Assembly (NCBI GenBank): GCA_021325675.1
Contig: JAJTCM010000004.1
Location: 190,794-254,793, forward strand
Direction: 5' to 3'
Length of the DNA: 64,000 nucleotides
Source: Crocinitomicaceae bacterium
Lineage (GTDB): Bacteria; Bacteroidota; Bacteroidia; Flavobacteriales_D; Crocinitomicaceae
Shown: positions 47,753-56,214 of the stretch, one piece after another
How the letters are laid out: each line of letters begins with the position of its first letter
Position numbering within the stretch: the first letter of the stretch is position 1
Made by a program: the position numbers and the translations under genes
The notes under the pieces: model-generated
What the model saw: the letters and a program-made list of their open reading frames with translations, nothing else
The model's database searches: none
Told to the model about the DNA's origin: nothing

Positions 47753-49626
47753 TCGTCTAGTTTTGAAAATTCGGAATTGTTGCTGATGAATTCGGGTACG
47801 ATTTCTTTCATTTTACCAACAAGCTGGTAGTTATCCTGAGTGCCGAACAAAGCAATCAATTCTTTGATCTTCTCAGCTACTTCCGTATTTGTGGTGCGTT
47901 CTTTCGCCACAAGGATCTGGGGATGGTGGGTTGCGATCGTGTTTTCTTCCTTGGCAAGCAATTCTTCATAAAGCTTCTCGCCGGGGCGGAGGCCTGTAAA
48001 TTTGATTTCAATATCTTTCCCAAGCTCCAGTCCGCTGAGGCGGATCATTTTTTTCGCCAGGTCTACAATTTTCACCGATTCACCCATGTCAAAGACAAAA
48101 ATCTCACCGCCTTCGCCCATATTTCCTGCTTCGAGCACGAGCTGGCAGGCTTCGGGGATGGTCATGAAAAAACGGGTGATCCGCTCATCGGTAACGGTAA
48201 TCGGGCCGCCCTGCTCGATCTGCTTTTTGAAAAGCGGGATCACGGAGCCGTTGGAGCCGAGCACATTGCCAAAACGTGTGGTTATAAAACGGGTTTGAGT
48301 GTCGTTTTTCAGCTGTGCATAAATTTCAGCGATACGCTTGGATGCCCCCATCACGTTGGTTGGGTTCACCGCTTTATCGGTGGAAATCATGACGAACTTT
48401 TTTACTTTGTGTTCATGGGCGAGGTCGGCCAGGTTGAGTGTGCCCTTGATGTTGGTGTTGACAGCTTCGGAAGGATTGTCTTCCATCAGCGGAACGTGCT
48501 TGTAGGCCGCCGCGTGGAACACATACTGTGGTTTATAAACTTCAAACAGGCGCTGCATCCGTTCTTTAGCGCGGATATCGCCTATCACGATTTCAAAATC
48601 CAGGCCGGGAAAATTGGTTTTCAGCTCGTATTCCAGGTCGTACATCGGGGATTCCGCCTGGTCAAGCAAAATAAGCTTTCCGGGCCCGAAGCCAGCGATT
48701 TCACGCACCAAACCTGATCCGATCGAACCTGCGGCGCCGGTCACAAGGATAACCTGGTTTTGCAGCTCAGCGCGGATTTTATCTTTGCTCAGGCGGATCG
48801 GGTCGCGGCCCAGCAAGTCCTCGATCCGGATTTTGCTGATCTGCCTGGAAGAAAATTCGCCGTTGATCCAGCTTTTCGGGCTTGGGACCTGCAGCACTTC
48901 CACGTTATTGTCGAGACAAATATCCAGTACCTGCTGCAATTTAGCCTTGTTGGGCTTTTGAATGGCAACAATCAGCTTGCTGATATTATTTTCGCGGATC
49001 AGCTGCAGCAGTTTTTCCGTGTGATAAATCGTCACTCCTTCCAAACGGTTGTTTTTCAGTTTCGGGTTGTCGTCCACAAAAGCGATGATATCATACGTGA
49101 TCCGGGCGTCTTTTTCAATTGTTCTTTTGGCGATCTGTCCCGAAATCCCTGCCCCGTAAATAAGAATATTTTCCGCAGAGCTGCTTTTGTCCCGCGAAGA
49201 TTCGGTGTAAACAAATTTGATTGCAAAACGGCAGCTGAGCAGTACGAAAAAAGAGATCAGGAACTCCATCACCAAAACGGAGCTCGGGAAAAGATAGTAT
49301 TTATCAAAAAAATAATAACGCCCCATTCCCAATCCGAGGAAGAGAACGGAAGAAAGCAGGCAGGCAGTGAAAATCCGGCGGATATCCTCTGTGGAGGTAT
49401 GACGGATCAGTCCTTTGTGGATTTTCAGGAAATAAAACACCAGGAATTTCACCCCGATATAAACGAGAATGGATTTGGACAAAATATCCCATTCGGTTTT
49501 AATCAGGCTCCGGTCGGCTTTCAGGTCGAAACGGATCAGGTAGGCGAGGGCCAGGGAGAAGATATTCAGCCCGGAATCAGCTACAAGGATCAGCCAGCGT
49601 GGAACAGCATTTTGGGGTTTCAACAT
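47749..49626 (-). CDS. Nucleoside-diphosphate-sugar 4,6-dehydratase, membrane type (FlaA1/CapD/PglF-like)
   Basis: The 625-residue protein has four N-terminal membrane helices (about residues 10-130), a CoA-binding-like Rossmann domain with ILIYGAGISGQ near residue 155, and the SDR domain beginning ILVTGAAGSIGSGLVREI near residue 290. Its active-site region shows STDKAVNPTNVMGASKR, where Met replaces the usual Tyr of YxxxK, as is typical for PglF/WbpM 4,6-dehydratases. It would convert UDP-GlcNAc to UDP-2-acetamido-4-keto-6-deoxyhexose. The DegT aminotransferase at 2860 could use this product. The -7 element at 49631 implies an almost leaderless mRNA. Confidence 0.92.
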   Translation of the reverse strand: MLKPQNAVPRWLILVADSGLNIFSLALAYLIRFDLKADRSLIKTEWDILSKSILVYIGVKFLVFYFLKIHKGLIRHTSTEDIRRIFTACLLSSVLFLGLGMGRYYFFDKYYLFPSSVLVMEFLISFFVLLSCRFAIKFVYTESSRDKSSSAENILIYGAGISGQIAKRTIEKDARITYDIIAFVDDNPKLKNNRLEGVTIYHTEKLLQLIRENNISKLIVAIQKPNKAKLQQVLDICLDNNVEVLQVPSPKSWINGEFSSRQISKIRIEDLLGRDPIRLSKDKIRAELQNQVILVTGAAGSIGSGLVREIAGFGPGKLILLDQAESPMYDLEYELKTNFPGLDFEIVIGDIRAKERMQRLFEVYKPQYVFHAAAYKHVPLMEDNPSEAVNTNIKGTLNLADLAHEHKVKKFVMISTDKAVNPTNVMGASKRIAEIYAQLKNDTQTRFITTRFGNVLGSNGSVIPLFKKQIEQGGPITVTDERITRFFMTIPEACQLVLEAGNMGEGGEIFVFDMGESVKIVDLAKKMIRLSGLELGKDIEIKFTGLRPGEKLYEELLAKEENTIATHHPQILVAKERTTNTEVAEKIKELIALFGTQDNYQLVGKMKEIVPEFISNNSEFSKLDE

Positions 49627-49630
49627 TGAG

Positions 49631-49638
49631 CAAAGATA
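49631..49638 (-). promoter_or_regulatory. -7 promoter element of the 4,6-dehydratase gene
   Basis: On the minus strand TATCTTTG matches TAnnTTTG. It ends four bases before the ATG at 49626, so transcription would begin at or next to the start codon. A TTTC stands at the -33 position with 19-base spacing. Confidence 0.5.
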
Positions 49639-49654
49639 ATAAATCTACCCGAAA

Positions 49655-50527
49655 TCAGAAACGCTTCCGGATTTTTCGGAGCAAGGCGAACCACCAGGGC
49701 GCGTGGTTCCAGGAGCAGGCGTAATAGCTGTGATCTTTACCGCCCATGGCCAGGAAAAAGCGGCGTACGGAAGGAATGTTTGAGCCGCCGAAATCGAAGC
49801 TTTTTTTCTCCGCAAGCGCCTGCTGGATCGCGTGATCCATACAAAGGTACATACCACCGTTGTCGCGGGCTTCCGTTTCGCAGGCCCCGGTGATGTAATA
49901 AATCCTGTTTTCTGTGGCGTAAAAAAGCAAGCCGCCTGCCAATTGCTGCTGTTCATCAAAAATCCCTAACGAAAGCAGGCTTCCGCGCTGGTTGAGCCGG
50001 TTCACGAAATCAGTCAGGCGTGCATAGTTTTCAGTCCCGAAATCCTTAACTTTGGGTGAAAGCTCGCGGTAAACGATTGGAAGAATTTGTTCAGGGCTTG
50101 CCGGTGAAACCTGGTAATTCAGCTTGCGCGCTTTGCTGAGCATCCGGCGGCATAACGTATTGTAGCTGCTGTTTTCGTCCATACACTGGAAAAGAATTTC
50201 TGTGCTTCGCAGGCTTTTTGCCGGTGCCTGGAGCCTGAGCTCGGCCACTTCAAAATCACCTTGGAGCTTGTGCACAGCCTGTTCTTTTTCGTCCTCCGAA
50301 AGCCCGATAAATTCGATGTATCTTCCCAGAAAAGGCGGGTAAATGATCCGGATGCCGAGCGCCTGGTTGTAGCAGACAGCAAAGCCTTTCGTATAGTTTT
50401 CATCGGTGTATACGCCCCAGTTTTTGGCAACTGCATCCAGGTAAAAAGAAAAGGAATAATAATCGCCGGAACGGATCAATGCATCCCATTTATTTTTATT
50501 AAGTTCGTGGCTCGGTAAAAAGCGCAT
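49655..50527 (-). CDS. GNAT-like (BioF2/FemAB-type) acyltransferase
   Basis: The 290-residue protein resembles the acetyltransferase PF13480 (BioF2-like) and FemAB proteins. LAGGLLFYATENRIYYITGACETEAR near residue 200 and CMDHAIQQALAEKKSFDFGGSNIPSVRRFF near the end match their conserved region, with the DFGGS motif. Members transfer an acyl or aminoacyl group to amino sugars or peptides. In a capsule cluster it is likely to modify an amino sugar of the repeat unit, perhaps the 4-amino sugar predicted from the 4,6-dehydratase and DegT genes. It is divergent from the CYTH-domain gene. Confidence 0.75.
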   Translation of the reverse strand: MRFLPSHELNKNKWDALIRSGDYYSFSFYLDAVAKNWGVYTDENYTKGFAVCYNQALGIRIIYPPFLGRYIEFIGLSEDEKEQAVHKLQGDFEVAELRLQAPAKSLRSTEILFQCMDENSSYNTLCRRMLSKARKLNYQVSPASPEQILPIVYRELSPKVKDFGTENYARLTDFVNRLNQRGSLLSLGIFDEQQQLAGGLLFYATENRIYYITGACETEARDNGGMYLCMDHAIQQALAEKKSFDFGGSNIPSVRRFFLAMGGKDHSYYACSWNHAPWWFALLRKIRKRF

Positions 50528-50573
50528 CCTTCGTTTTTCTGCGAAGGTAGTTTAATTTTTGAATCCGGGAAAT

Positions 50574-51017
50574 ATGAAAGAAATAGAACGCAAATTTTTA
50601 GTAAAGCAAGCCGAATGGGAACAGCTCGAAAAACCAGCCCCTATCCATATAAAACAAGGCTATATCTCCAAATCTGAAAAAGGTGTGGTCAGGGTCAGGA
50701 TTAAAGGCGAAAAAGCTTTTTTAACGATCAAGTCGGCCAACACGGGGATTGAGCGCGCCGAACTGGAATATGAGATCCCTGTTCCCGAAGCCGAATTGCT
50801 CTTTAACATCTTTTGTGAACGTTTCGTTGAAAAGCAGCGTTATGAAATTCAATTCCGGGGCAAAACCTGGGAGGTGGATGAATTCATAAGCCCAAAACAG
50901 GGATTTGTCCTGGCTGAGATTGAATTAATCGACAAAGATGAAATTTTTGACCGGCCTCACTGGATTGATAATGAGGTGAGTAATGACCCGATTTATTTTA
51001 ATTCGAATATGGCTTAG
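50574..51017 (+). CDS. CYTH domain protein
   Basis: The 147-residue protein has the CYTH signature EIERKFLV (the ExExK motif) at its start, and the segments VVRVRIKGEKAFLTIKS and ERAELEYEIP lie in the triphosphate tunnel. CYTH proteins bind triphosphates or act as inorganic triphosphatases or adenylate cyclases. This is a compact single-domain form, most like inorganic triphosphatases. ATG at 50574 is chosen since TTG at 50559 adds only five residues without family match. It stands alone between the GNAT-like and export genes. Confidence 0.88.
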   Translation: MKEIERKFLVKQAEWEQLEKPAPIHIKQGYISKSEKGVVRVRIKGEKAFLTIKSANTGIERAELEYEIPVPEAELLFNIFCERFVEKQRYEIQFRGKTWEVDEFISPKQGFVLAEIELIDKDEIFDRPHWIDNEVSNDPIYFNSNMA

Positions 51018-51069
51018 GGGCAAAACGGATTTTTTTTGTCTATAGGAAAGCGCCTTTTGACAGCATAAT

Positions 51070-51100
51070 TTTGAGATGAGGAATAATTAAAGTACTTTTG
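51070..51100 (+). promoter_or_regulatory. Full Bacteroidota promoter of the polysaccharide export operon
   Basis: TTTG (51070-51073), 19 bases, then TACTTTTG (51093-51100) is a perfect match to TTTG-N19-TAnnTTTG. A start near 51106 leaves a 17-base leader before the ATG at 51122, which also excludes the upstream TTG at 51098. Confidence 0.85.
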
Positions 51101-51121
51101 GGCGCAGATTTTATTATAAAA

Positions 51122-53476
51122 ATGAAAATAAAAGCTAAAAATTTAACAAAAGGTTTTTTTGCCGGCCTTTTGGTGTTATTTATCTTAAGCGGCAGTGTTT
51201 TTTCCCAATCACTTACACCTACTTACATCCGGAATGTTAAAGTGAGCCAGTTGTCTGATTCTGAAATCCGTGTGATTAAGAAAGAAATGGACAAAAACAA
51301 CATGTCTATGGCCACACTTGAAAACCTGGCCATTACCAACGGCATGAGCCCTTCGGACTTTGTGACGCTGAAAACACGTATTGAAGCGCTTGCACCGGAG
51401 GTAAACGAAAGCAATGTAGAGCAAGGAACAATAGTTGCGGAGAGGGTCATTGAATTTGATGACAATGCCATTAAAGGCTCGCAGCTTTTTGGCTCAGAGA
51501 TATTCACGAATGCTTCCCTGAGCTTTGAGCCGAATTCCAGCATGGCCACCCCTTCCAATTATATCCTTGGCGCCGGCGACGAGCTCCAGATTGTTATTTA
51601 CGGGATCCAGGAATATGCCGGAAGCGCCACTGTTACAAAAGAAGGGAAAATCAATATCCCGATCGTAGGCCAGGTGTTTGTCAATGGCCTTACTTTTGAA
51701 GCAGCCCGGACACAGATCAAAAAAGCGGCCACGCGGATTTACGGGTCACTGGCTTCCGGGCAGTCCCAGATTTCTATTACGCTCAGCAAAATCCGTACGA
51801 TCAGGGTAACAATTATCGGTGCGAAAAAGTCGGGCAATTATTCCGTTTCTTCCCTTTCTACCGTATTTAATGCCTTGCACATTGCTGGCGGACCCGATAT
51901 TAACGGATCATACCGGAACATTGAATTGATCCGGAACAATAAGGTAATCCGTACAATCGACATATATAAATTTCTGACCAAAGGCGATCAGTCGGATAAT
52001 CTCAATCTCCTGGAAAATGACGTAATCCGGATCCCGGTCTACGAAAGCCGCGTAAAAATCGAAGGAAATGTGAAACGACCGGGCATTTTCGAAATGCTCC
52101 CGACAGAAAATTTCAATGACCTGCTGAATTACTGCGGCGGATTTGATGAAGCGGCGTACCGGAAAATCATTAAGCTCGTTCAGAATTCTGATAATGGCCT
52201 GAAGATAATCGACATGACGGAAGACGAATACCAGAACTATACCCCGAAAGGCGGCGATGTGTTCAAGGTTTCACAGATGCTCAGCAATTACGACAGCAAG
52301 GTTTCCATCAAAGGATCGGTTTACCGCCCGGATGATTATGAGTTTGAAGACAGCTTAACCATCAGGAGGCTTATTGCCAAGGCAGGAGGACTGACCCCGG
52401 ATGCTTTTCTCAACCGTGCGCTCCTCATCAGGCAAAAAGACGATCTCACAAAAGAGGTGCTTGACGTAGATATCTCAGCTCTTTACCGGGGCGACAAAAC
52501 AATATATCTCCGGAAAAATGACGAATTGTATATTTCATCGATTTTCGACCTGAAAAACCAGCATAAAGTACATATTTCCGGCCAGGTGAAAAACTCCGGG
52601 GAATATCCTTACATTGAGAACTTAAAGCTTTACGATCTGATATTTTTAGCTGGCGGCCTGCAGGATAATGCATCACGTATAGTTGAAGTAGCTTCTATTA
52701 TTGTCAAAGACGAAAAGGCCGGCGATAACACGAAGGTTTCCAATGTGCGTGTTATTGAAATTGATACTCTTTTGCTTGATCAAACTAAAAACATTGCGCT
52801 TTATCCGTATGATATGGTGCAAATCCGTAAAAAACCGGTGTTTGAGCGCCAGCAATTCGTCCAGGTTTCCGGTGAAGTGGAATACCCGGGCAATTACGTT
52901 ATTGCAGATAAAAAAGAACGGATCCTGGATATCATCAACCGCAGCGGTAGCCTTACTTATGATGCGGACAAAAACTCGATCAAAGTTGTCCGGAAAGTAA
53001 ATAGGATCATGGGTGATTCCCTGGTGGAACACCTGGTGACTATCCCGATTAATTACGATAAGCTTACTAAAAACCCAAGCAGCCGGAAAAACCTGACACT
53101 TCAGCAGGGTGACCAGATTGTAGTGGGCAAAAAAGTGGAAACCGTTAAAATCCTGGGTAACGTTCAGCTCAATTCTGAAATCCCCTTTTCCGGCAGAAGA
53201 ATGAAACGTTATATTGGTGATGTGGGCGGTTTTACCGACAAGGCAGACAAGAAGCGGATTTACGTGATTTACCCGAATGGTGTAGCAGGCCGTACAACAA
53301 GCTTCCTGGGAATTAAAGATTACCCGCGGGTTAGGCCCGGATCGGAAATTATCGTACCGACACTGGAAGAAGTTGAAAAGGAAAAGCTCTCATTGATTGA
53401 GCTGGCAAGTATTGCCGGTATCATTGGTAGCCTTTCAGGTATGACAGTCGCTATCATCAACCTGTTAAGCAAATAA
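51122..53476 (+). CDS. SLBB-domain polysaccharide export protein (Wza-like, OPX)
   Basis: The 784-residue protein has a signal peptide (MKIKAKNLTKGFFAGLLVLFILSGSVFSQ), a Poly_export domain starting YILGAGDELQIVIYG (about residue 145), five or six SLBB-type domains (for example VKIEGNVKRPGIFEM, VSIKGSVYRPDDYEF, VHISGQVKNSGEYPY, VQVSGEVEYPGNYVI) and a C-terminal membrane helix ending in IGSLSGMTVAIINLL. It is larger than E. coli Wza and resembles the long OPX proteins of Bacteroidota. It would form the outer-membrane channel for capsule or EPS. The rfbA gene begins immediately after the stop. Confidence 0.93.
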   Translation: MKIKAKNLTKGFFAGLLVLFILSGSVFSQSLTPTYIRNVKVSQLSDSEIRVIKKEMDKNNMSMATLENLAITNGMSPSDFVTLKTRIEALAPEVNESNVEQGTIVAERVIEFDDNAIKGSQLFGSEIFTNASLSFEPNSSMATPSNYILGAGDELQIVIYGIQEYAGSATVTKEGKINIPIVGQVFVNGLTFEAARTQIKKAATRIYGSLASGQSQISITLSKIRTIRVTIIGAKKSGNYSVSSLSTVFNALHIAGGPDINGSYRNIELIRNNKVIRTIDIYKFLTKGDQSDNLNLLENDVIRIPVYESRVKIEGNVKRPGIFEMLPTENFNDLLNYCGGFDEAAYRKIIKLVQNSDNGLKIIDMTEDEYQNYTPKGGDVFKVSQMLSNYDSKVSIKGSVYRPDDYEFEDSLTIRRLIAKAGGLTPDAFLNRALLIRQKDDLTKEVLDVDISALYRGDKTIYLRKNDELYISSIFDLKNQHKVHISGQVKNSGEYPYIENLKLYDLIFLAGGLQDNASRIVEVASIIVKDEKAGDNTKVSNVRVIEIDTLLLDQTKNIALYPYDMVQIRKKPVFERQQFVQVSGEVEYPGNYVIADKKERILDIINRSGSLTYDADKNSIKVVRKVNRIMGDSLVEHLVTIPINYDKLTKNPSSRKNLTLQQGDQIVVGKKVETVKILGNVQLNSEIPFSGRRMKRYIGDVGGFTDKADKKRIYVIYPNGVAGRTTSFLGIKDYPRVRPGSEIIVPTLEEVEKEKLSLIELASIAGIIGSLSGMTVAIINLLSK

Positions 53477-54355
53477 ATGAAAGGAATAGTATTGGCGGGA
53501 GGCTCCGGCACGCGTTTATACCCGATCACGAAGGGTGTTTCCAAGCAGCTTTTGCCGATTTATGACAAGCCGATGATTTATTATCCGCTTTCGGTATTGA
53601 TGCTGAGCGGGATCCGTGAAATCCTCATTATTTCCACACCATCCGATTTGCCGAACTTTAAGAATTTATTCGGTGACGGCAGCGATCTCGGCTTAGAAAT
53701 TTCTTATAAGGAACAACCTAGCCCCGACGGACTGGCGCAGGCTTTTATCCTGGGCGAAGAATTTATCGGCGATGATGACGTTTGTCTCGTTTTGGGCGAT
53801 AATATTTTCTACGGTCACGGTTTGCCCGAAATGCTGAACCAGGCCCGCAGGAATGTGGAGCAGGAACGCAAGTCAACCGTTTTCGGCTATTACGTTTCCG
53901 ATCCGGAGCGTTATGGTGTAGCAGAATTTGACAAAAGCGGGAACGTGATTTCCATTGAAGAAAAGCCGAAAACCCCGAAATCAAATTTTGCCGTTGTCGG
54001 TTTGTATTTCTACACCAATGATGTGATTGAAATTGCAAAATCCATTGAGCCGTCCGACCGCGGTGAGCTTGAAATAACGACGGTTAACGAAATTTACCTC
54101 AAGCGTGGCGGTCTCAAGGTAGAGCTGATGGGCCGCGGCTTTGCCTGGCTCGATACCGGGACGCATGAATCCCTGCTGGCAGCCGGTACGTTTATTCAAA
54201 CGATTGAACAGCGCCAGGGCTTGAAAATAGCCTGCCTGGAGGAAATTGCCTACGATATGGGCTACATCAGCGCCGACAAGCTGCGTGAGCTGGTTGCACC
54301 CCTGTCAAAATCCGGCTACGGAAATTATTTACTTAAACTGCTCGAAAAAAAGTGA
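53477..54355 (+). CDS. rfbA: Glucose-1-phosphate thymidylyltransferase
   Basis: The 292-residue protein makes dTDP-glucose from dTTP and glucose-1-phosphate. The [32 protein letters not shown] signature is at the N-terminus, [15 protein letters not shown] follows, and the metal- and sugar-binding region [10 protein letters not shown] stands near residue 108. It is the first step of the dTDP-rhamnose family of pathways. The start follows the SLBB gene stop directly, and the end overlaps the GTG start of rfbC by four bases. Confidence 0.96.
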   Translation: MKGIVLAGGSGTRLYPITKGVSKQLLPIYDKPMIYYPLSVLMLSGIREILIISTPSDLPNFKNLFGDGSDLGLEISYKEQPSPDGLAQAFILGEEFIGDDDVCLVLGDNIFYGHGLPEMLNQARRNVEQERKSTVFGYYVSDPERYGVAEFDKSGNVISIEEKPKTPKSNFAVVGLYFYTNDVIEIAKSIEPSDRGELEITTVNEIYLKRGGLKVELMGRGFAWLDTGTHESLLAAGTFIQTIEQRQGLKIACLEEIAYDMGYISADKLRELVAPLSKSGYGNYLLKLLEKK

Positions 54356-54900
54356 ATGCTTTAAAAACGGAAATAGAAGGCGTGTATGTCATCGAACCAC
54401 AGGTTTTTGGCGATGCCCGCGGCTATTTTTTTGAATCTTACAATAAAGAAGAATTTACGGAAAAAGTGGGCCCGCTGTCCTTTATCCAGGATAACGAATC
54501 GCTTTCGTCTTATGGTGTACTGCGCGGGCTTCATTTTCAGAAACCGCCTTTTGACCAGGCCAAGCTGGTGCGCGTCATCAAAGGTGAAATACTGGATGTG
54601 GCGCTGGATATCCGCAAAGGTTCACCGACTTATGGAAAACATGTGGCGCGTGTGCTGAGCGGCGAAAATAAGCTGCAATTGTTTGTTCCTTCCGGTTTTG
54701 CCCATGGTTTTGCTGTTCTCAGCGAAGAAGCGGTTGTTGCTTACAAAGTTGATAAAGCTTACAGGCCCGACGCAGAATCGGGTGTGATGTGGAACGACCC
54801 GGCTTTGGGCATAGACTGGATGATTGATGCAGAAAAAGTGAAACTCTCGGCGAAAGACGGAATTTTGCCCCTTCTGAAAGATTTGGAATCCCCTTTTTAA
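54352..54900 (+). CDS. rfbC: dTDP-4-dehydrorhamnose 3,5-epimerase
   Basis: The 182-residue protein is a cupin-fold epimerase. [27 protein letters not shown] is the N-terminal region, and [35 protein letters not shown] contains the catalytic histidine (GLHFQ) and the conserved arginine region. [16 protein letters not shown] marks the second catalytic region. It inverts carbons 3 and 5 of dTDP-4-keto-6-deoxyglucose, giving dTDP-4-keto-L-rhamnose. The start is GTG at 54352, overlapping the rfbA stop (GTGA). The reductase RfbD that would finish rhamnose is not in the window. Confidence 0.95.
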   Translation: MNALKTEIEGVYVIEPQVFGDARGYFFESYNKEEFTEKVGPLSFIQDNESLSSYGVLRGLHFQKPPFDQAKLVRVIKGEILDVALDIRKGSPTYGKHVARVLSGENKLQLFVPSGFAHGFAVLSEEAVVAYKVDKAYRPDAESGVMWNDPALGIDWMIDAEKVKLSAKDGILPLLKDLESPF

Positions 54901-54927
54901 GCAAACTGCTGCTAAAAACTATAAAGC

Positions 54928-55944
54928 ATGAAACGAATTTTAATCACCGGGGGAGCTGGCTTCATCGGCTCGAATTTTGTCAACTGGTTTTATGACCGTT
55001 ACCCGGATTATGCACTCGTCAACCTGGATAAGCTGACTTATGCCGGCGATTTGCGCAACCTGGACGGCCTGGAAGACAATGCCCGCTATACTTTTGTTCA
55101 GGGCGACATTTGCGACCGGCCGCTGCTTGAAAAGCTTTTCACTGATTTTCAAATTCACGGGGTGATCCATTTTGCCGCTGAATCCCACGTCGATAATTCG
55201 ATTACCGGCCCGGAAGCTTTTATTCAAACCAATATCAACGGAACGTTTACCTTGCTGGACGTTGCCCGTAAATTCTGGATGGAACAGCCTTTTGAGCTGC
55301 GCGAAGAATTTGAAGGTGCCCGTTTTTTACATGTTTCAACCGATGAGGTGTATGGAACGCTGGGAAAAACAGGTTTGTTCACCGAAGAAACGCCTTATGC
55401 GCCCAACAGCCCTTACAGCGCTTCCAAAGCAGGCAGCGATATGCTTGTGCGGAGCTATTTCCATACATACGGCCTTCCTGTTGTTACAAGCAATTGCTCA
55501 AATAATTACGGACCTAAACAGCACGATGAAAAGCTGATCCCGACAATCATCCGCAAAGCCCTGAAACTGGAAAGCATCCCGATTTACGGTGACGGAAGGA
55601 ATATCCGTGACTGGCTCTACGTGCTCGATCATTGCAAAGGGATCGACCTGGTATTCCACAAAGGAAAGCTGGGCGAAACATATAATATCGGCGGCCGGAA
55701 CGAACGGGACAACGTGTATATCGCAGAGCGTATCACAGCGATCCTGGACGATAAAAAACCGCGCCTGGACGGAAAATCTTACGGTGAGCTCATCACTTTT
55801 GTAAGTGACCGGCCGGGACATGACCGCAGATACGCTATCGATGCATCAAAAATTGAACAGCAGCTCGGATGGAATGCAGAGGAAAATTTCGAAACCGGTA
55901 TCCTCAAGACAGTTGACTGGTATTTAGAGAAATTTGCGATCTGA
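54928..55944 (+). CDS. rfbB: dTDP-glucose 4,6-dehydratase
   Basis: The 338-residue protein is an extended SDR. ILITGGAGFIGSNFV is the cofactor site, FAAESHVDNSI and HVSTDEVYGTL (Thr/Asp/Glu of the dehydratase) and YSASKAGSDMLVRSY (YxxxK) are the active site, and NCSNNYGPKQ follows. It makes dTDP-4-keto-6-deoxyglucose from dTDP-glucose. The order here is rfbA-rfbC-rfbB. The 27-base gap from rfbC and the 266-base region after it separate this trio from the next genes. Confidence 0.96.
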   Translation: MKRILITGGAGFIGSNFVNWFYDRYPDYALVNLDKLTYAGDLRNLDGLEDNARYTFVQGDICDRPLLEKLFTDFQIHGVIHFAAESHVDNSITGPEAFIQTNINGTFTLLDVARKFWMEQPFELREEFEGARFLHVSTDEVYGTLGKTGLFTEETPYAPNSPYSASKAGSDMLVRSYFHTYGLPVVTSNCSNNYGPKQHDEKLIPTIIRKALKLESIPIYGDGRNIRDWLYVLDHCKGIDLVFHKGKLGETYNIGGRNERDNVYIAERITAILDDKKPRLDGKSYGELITFVSDRPGHDRRYAIDASKIEQQLGWNAEENFETGILKTVDWYLEKFAI

Positions 55945-56005
55945 CCCAACGGGGGATATTGCCCTTTAAACGTTAAATTCGATATAGATAACGAAAAAAA
56001 TTAAC

Positions 56006-56214
56006 TATATTTGGCCTCTTAAAAGCAGCAGGCTTAAAAGATTTTTTTTGTCTTTTGTTTTAGGGGTAATCGCCCTGAATATTGTCCTGTAATTGTAAAT
56101 CAAAAAAATCAATTGCAGGAAACCACGGAAATATGCGAAAGAAACCACTGTAAATTATTGATTATAAAGGATCAAGGAAGGATTGGTGGAGAAATGATGG
56201 TAAGTAAAGTATGA
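56006..56214 (+). promoter_or_regulatory. Promoter and long leader before the epimerase-wecBC operon
   Basis: TATATTTG at 56006-56013 matches the -7 consensus. From there to the ATG at 56211 is about 190 bases of apparent mRNA leader with no gene. It contains a hairpin in which CCTGTAATTG pairs with CAATTGCAGG (one G-T pair) around 56081-56120 and two micro-frames of six codons (56133-56153 and 56194-56214, the latter overlapping the start codon as ATGA). A purine-rich AAGGA stretch is unusual for this phylum. It could be a leader regulating capsule expression, which is inferred. Confidence 0.45.

Noticed and set aside
47923-49629. Two long plus-strand open frames opposite the 4,6-dehydratase gene
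   Set aside because: The minus-strand protein has clear membrane helices and SDR motifs. The antisense frames show no domain and arise from codon bias.
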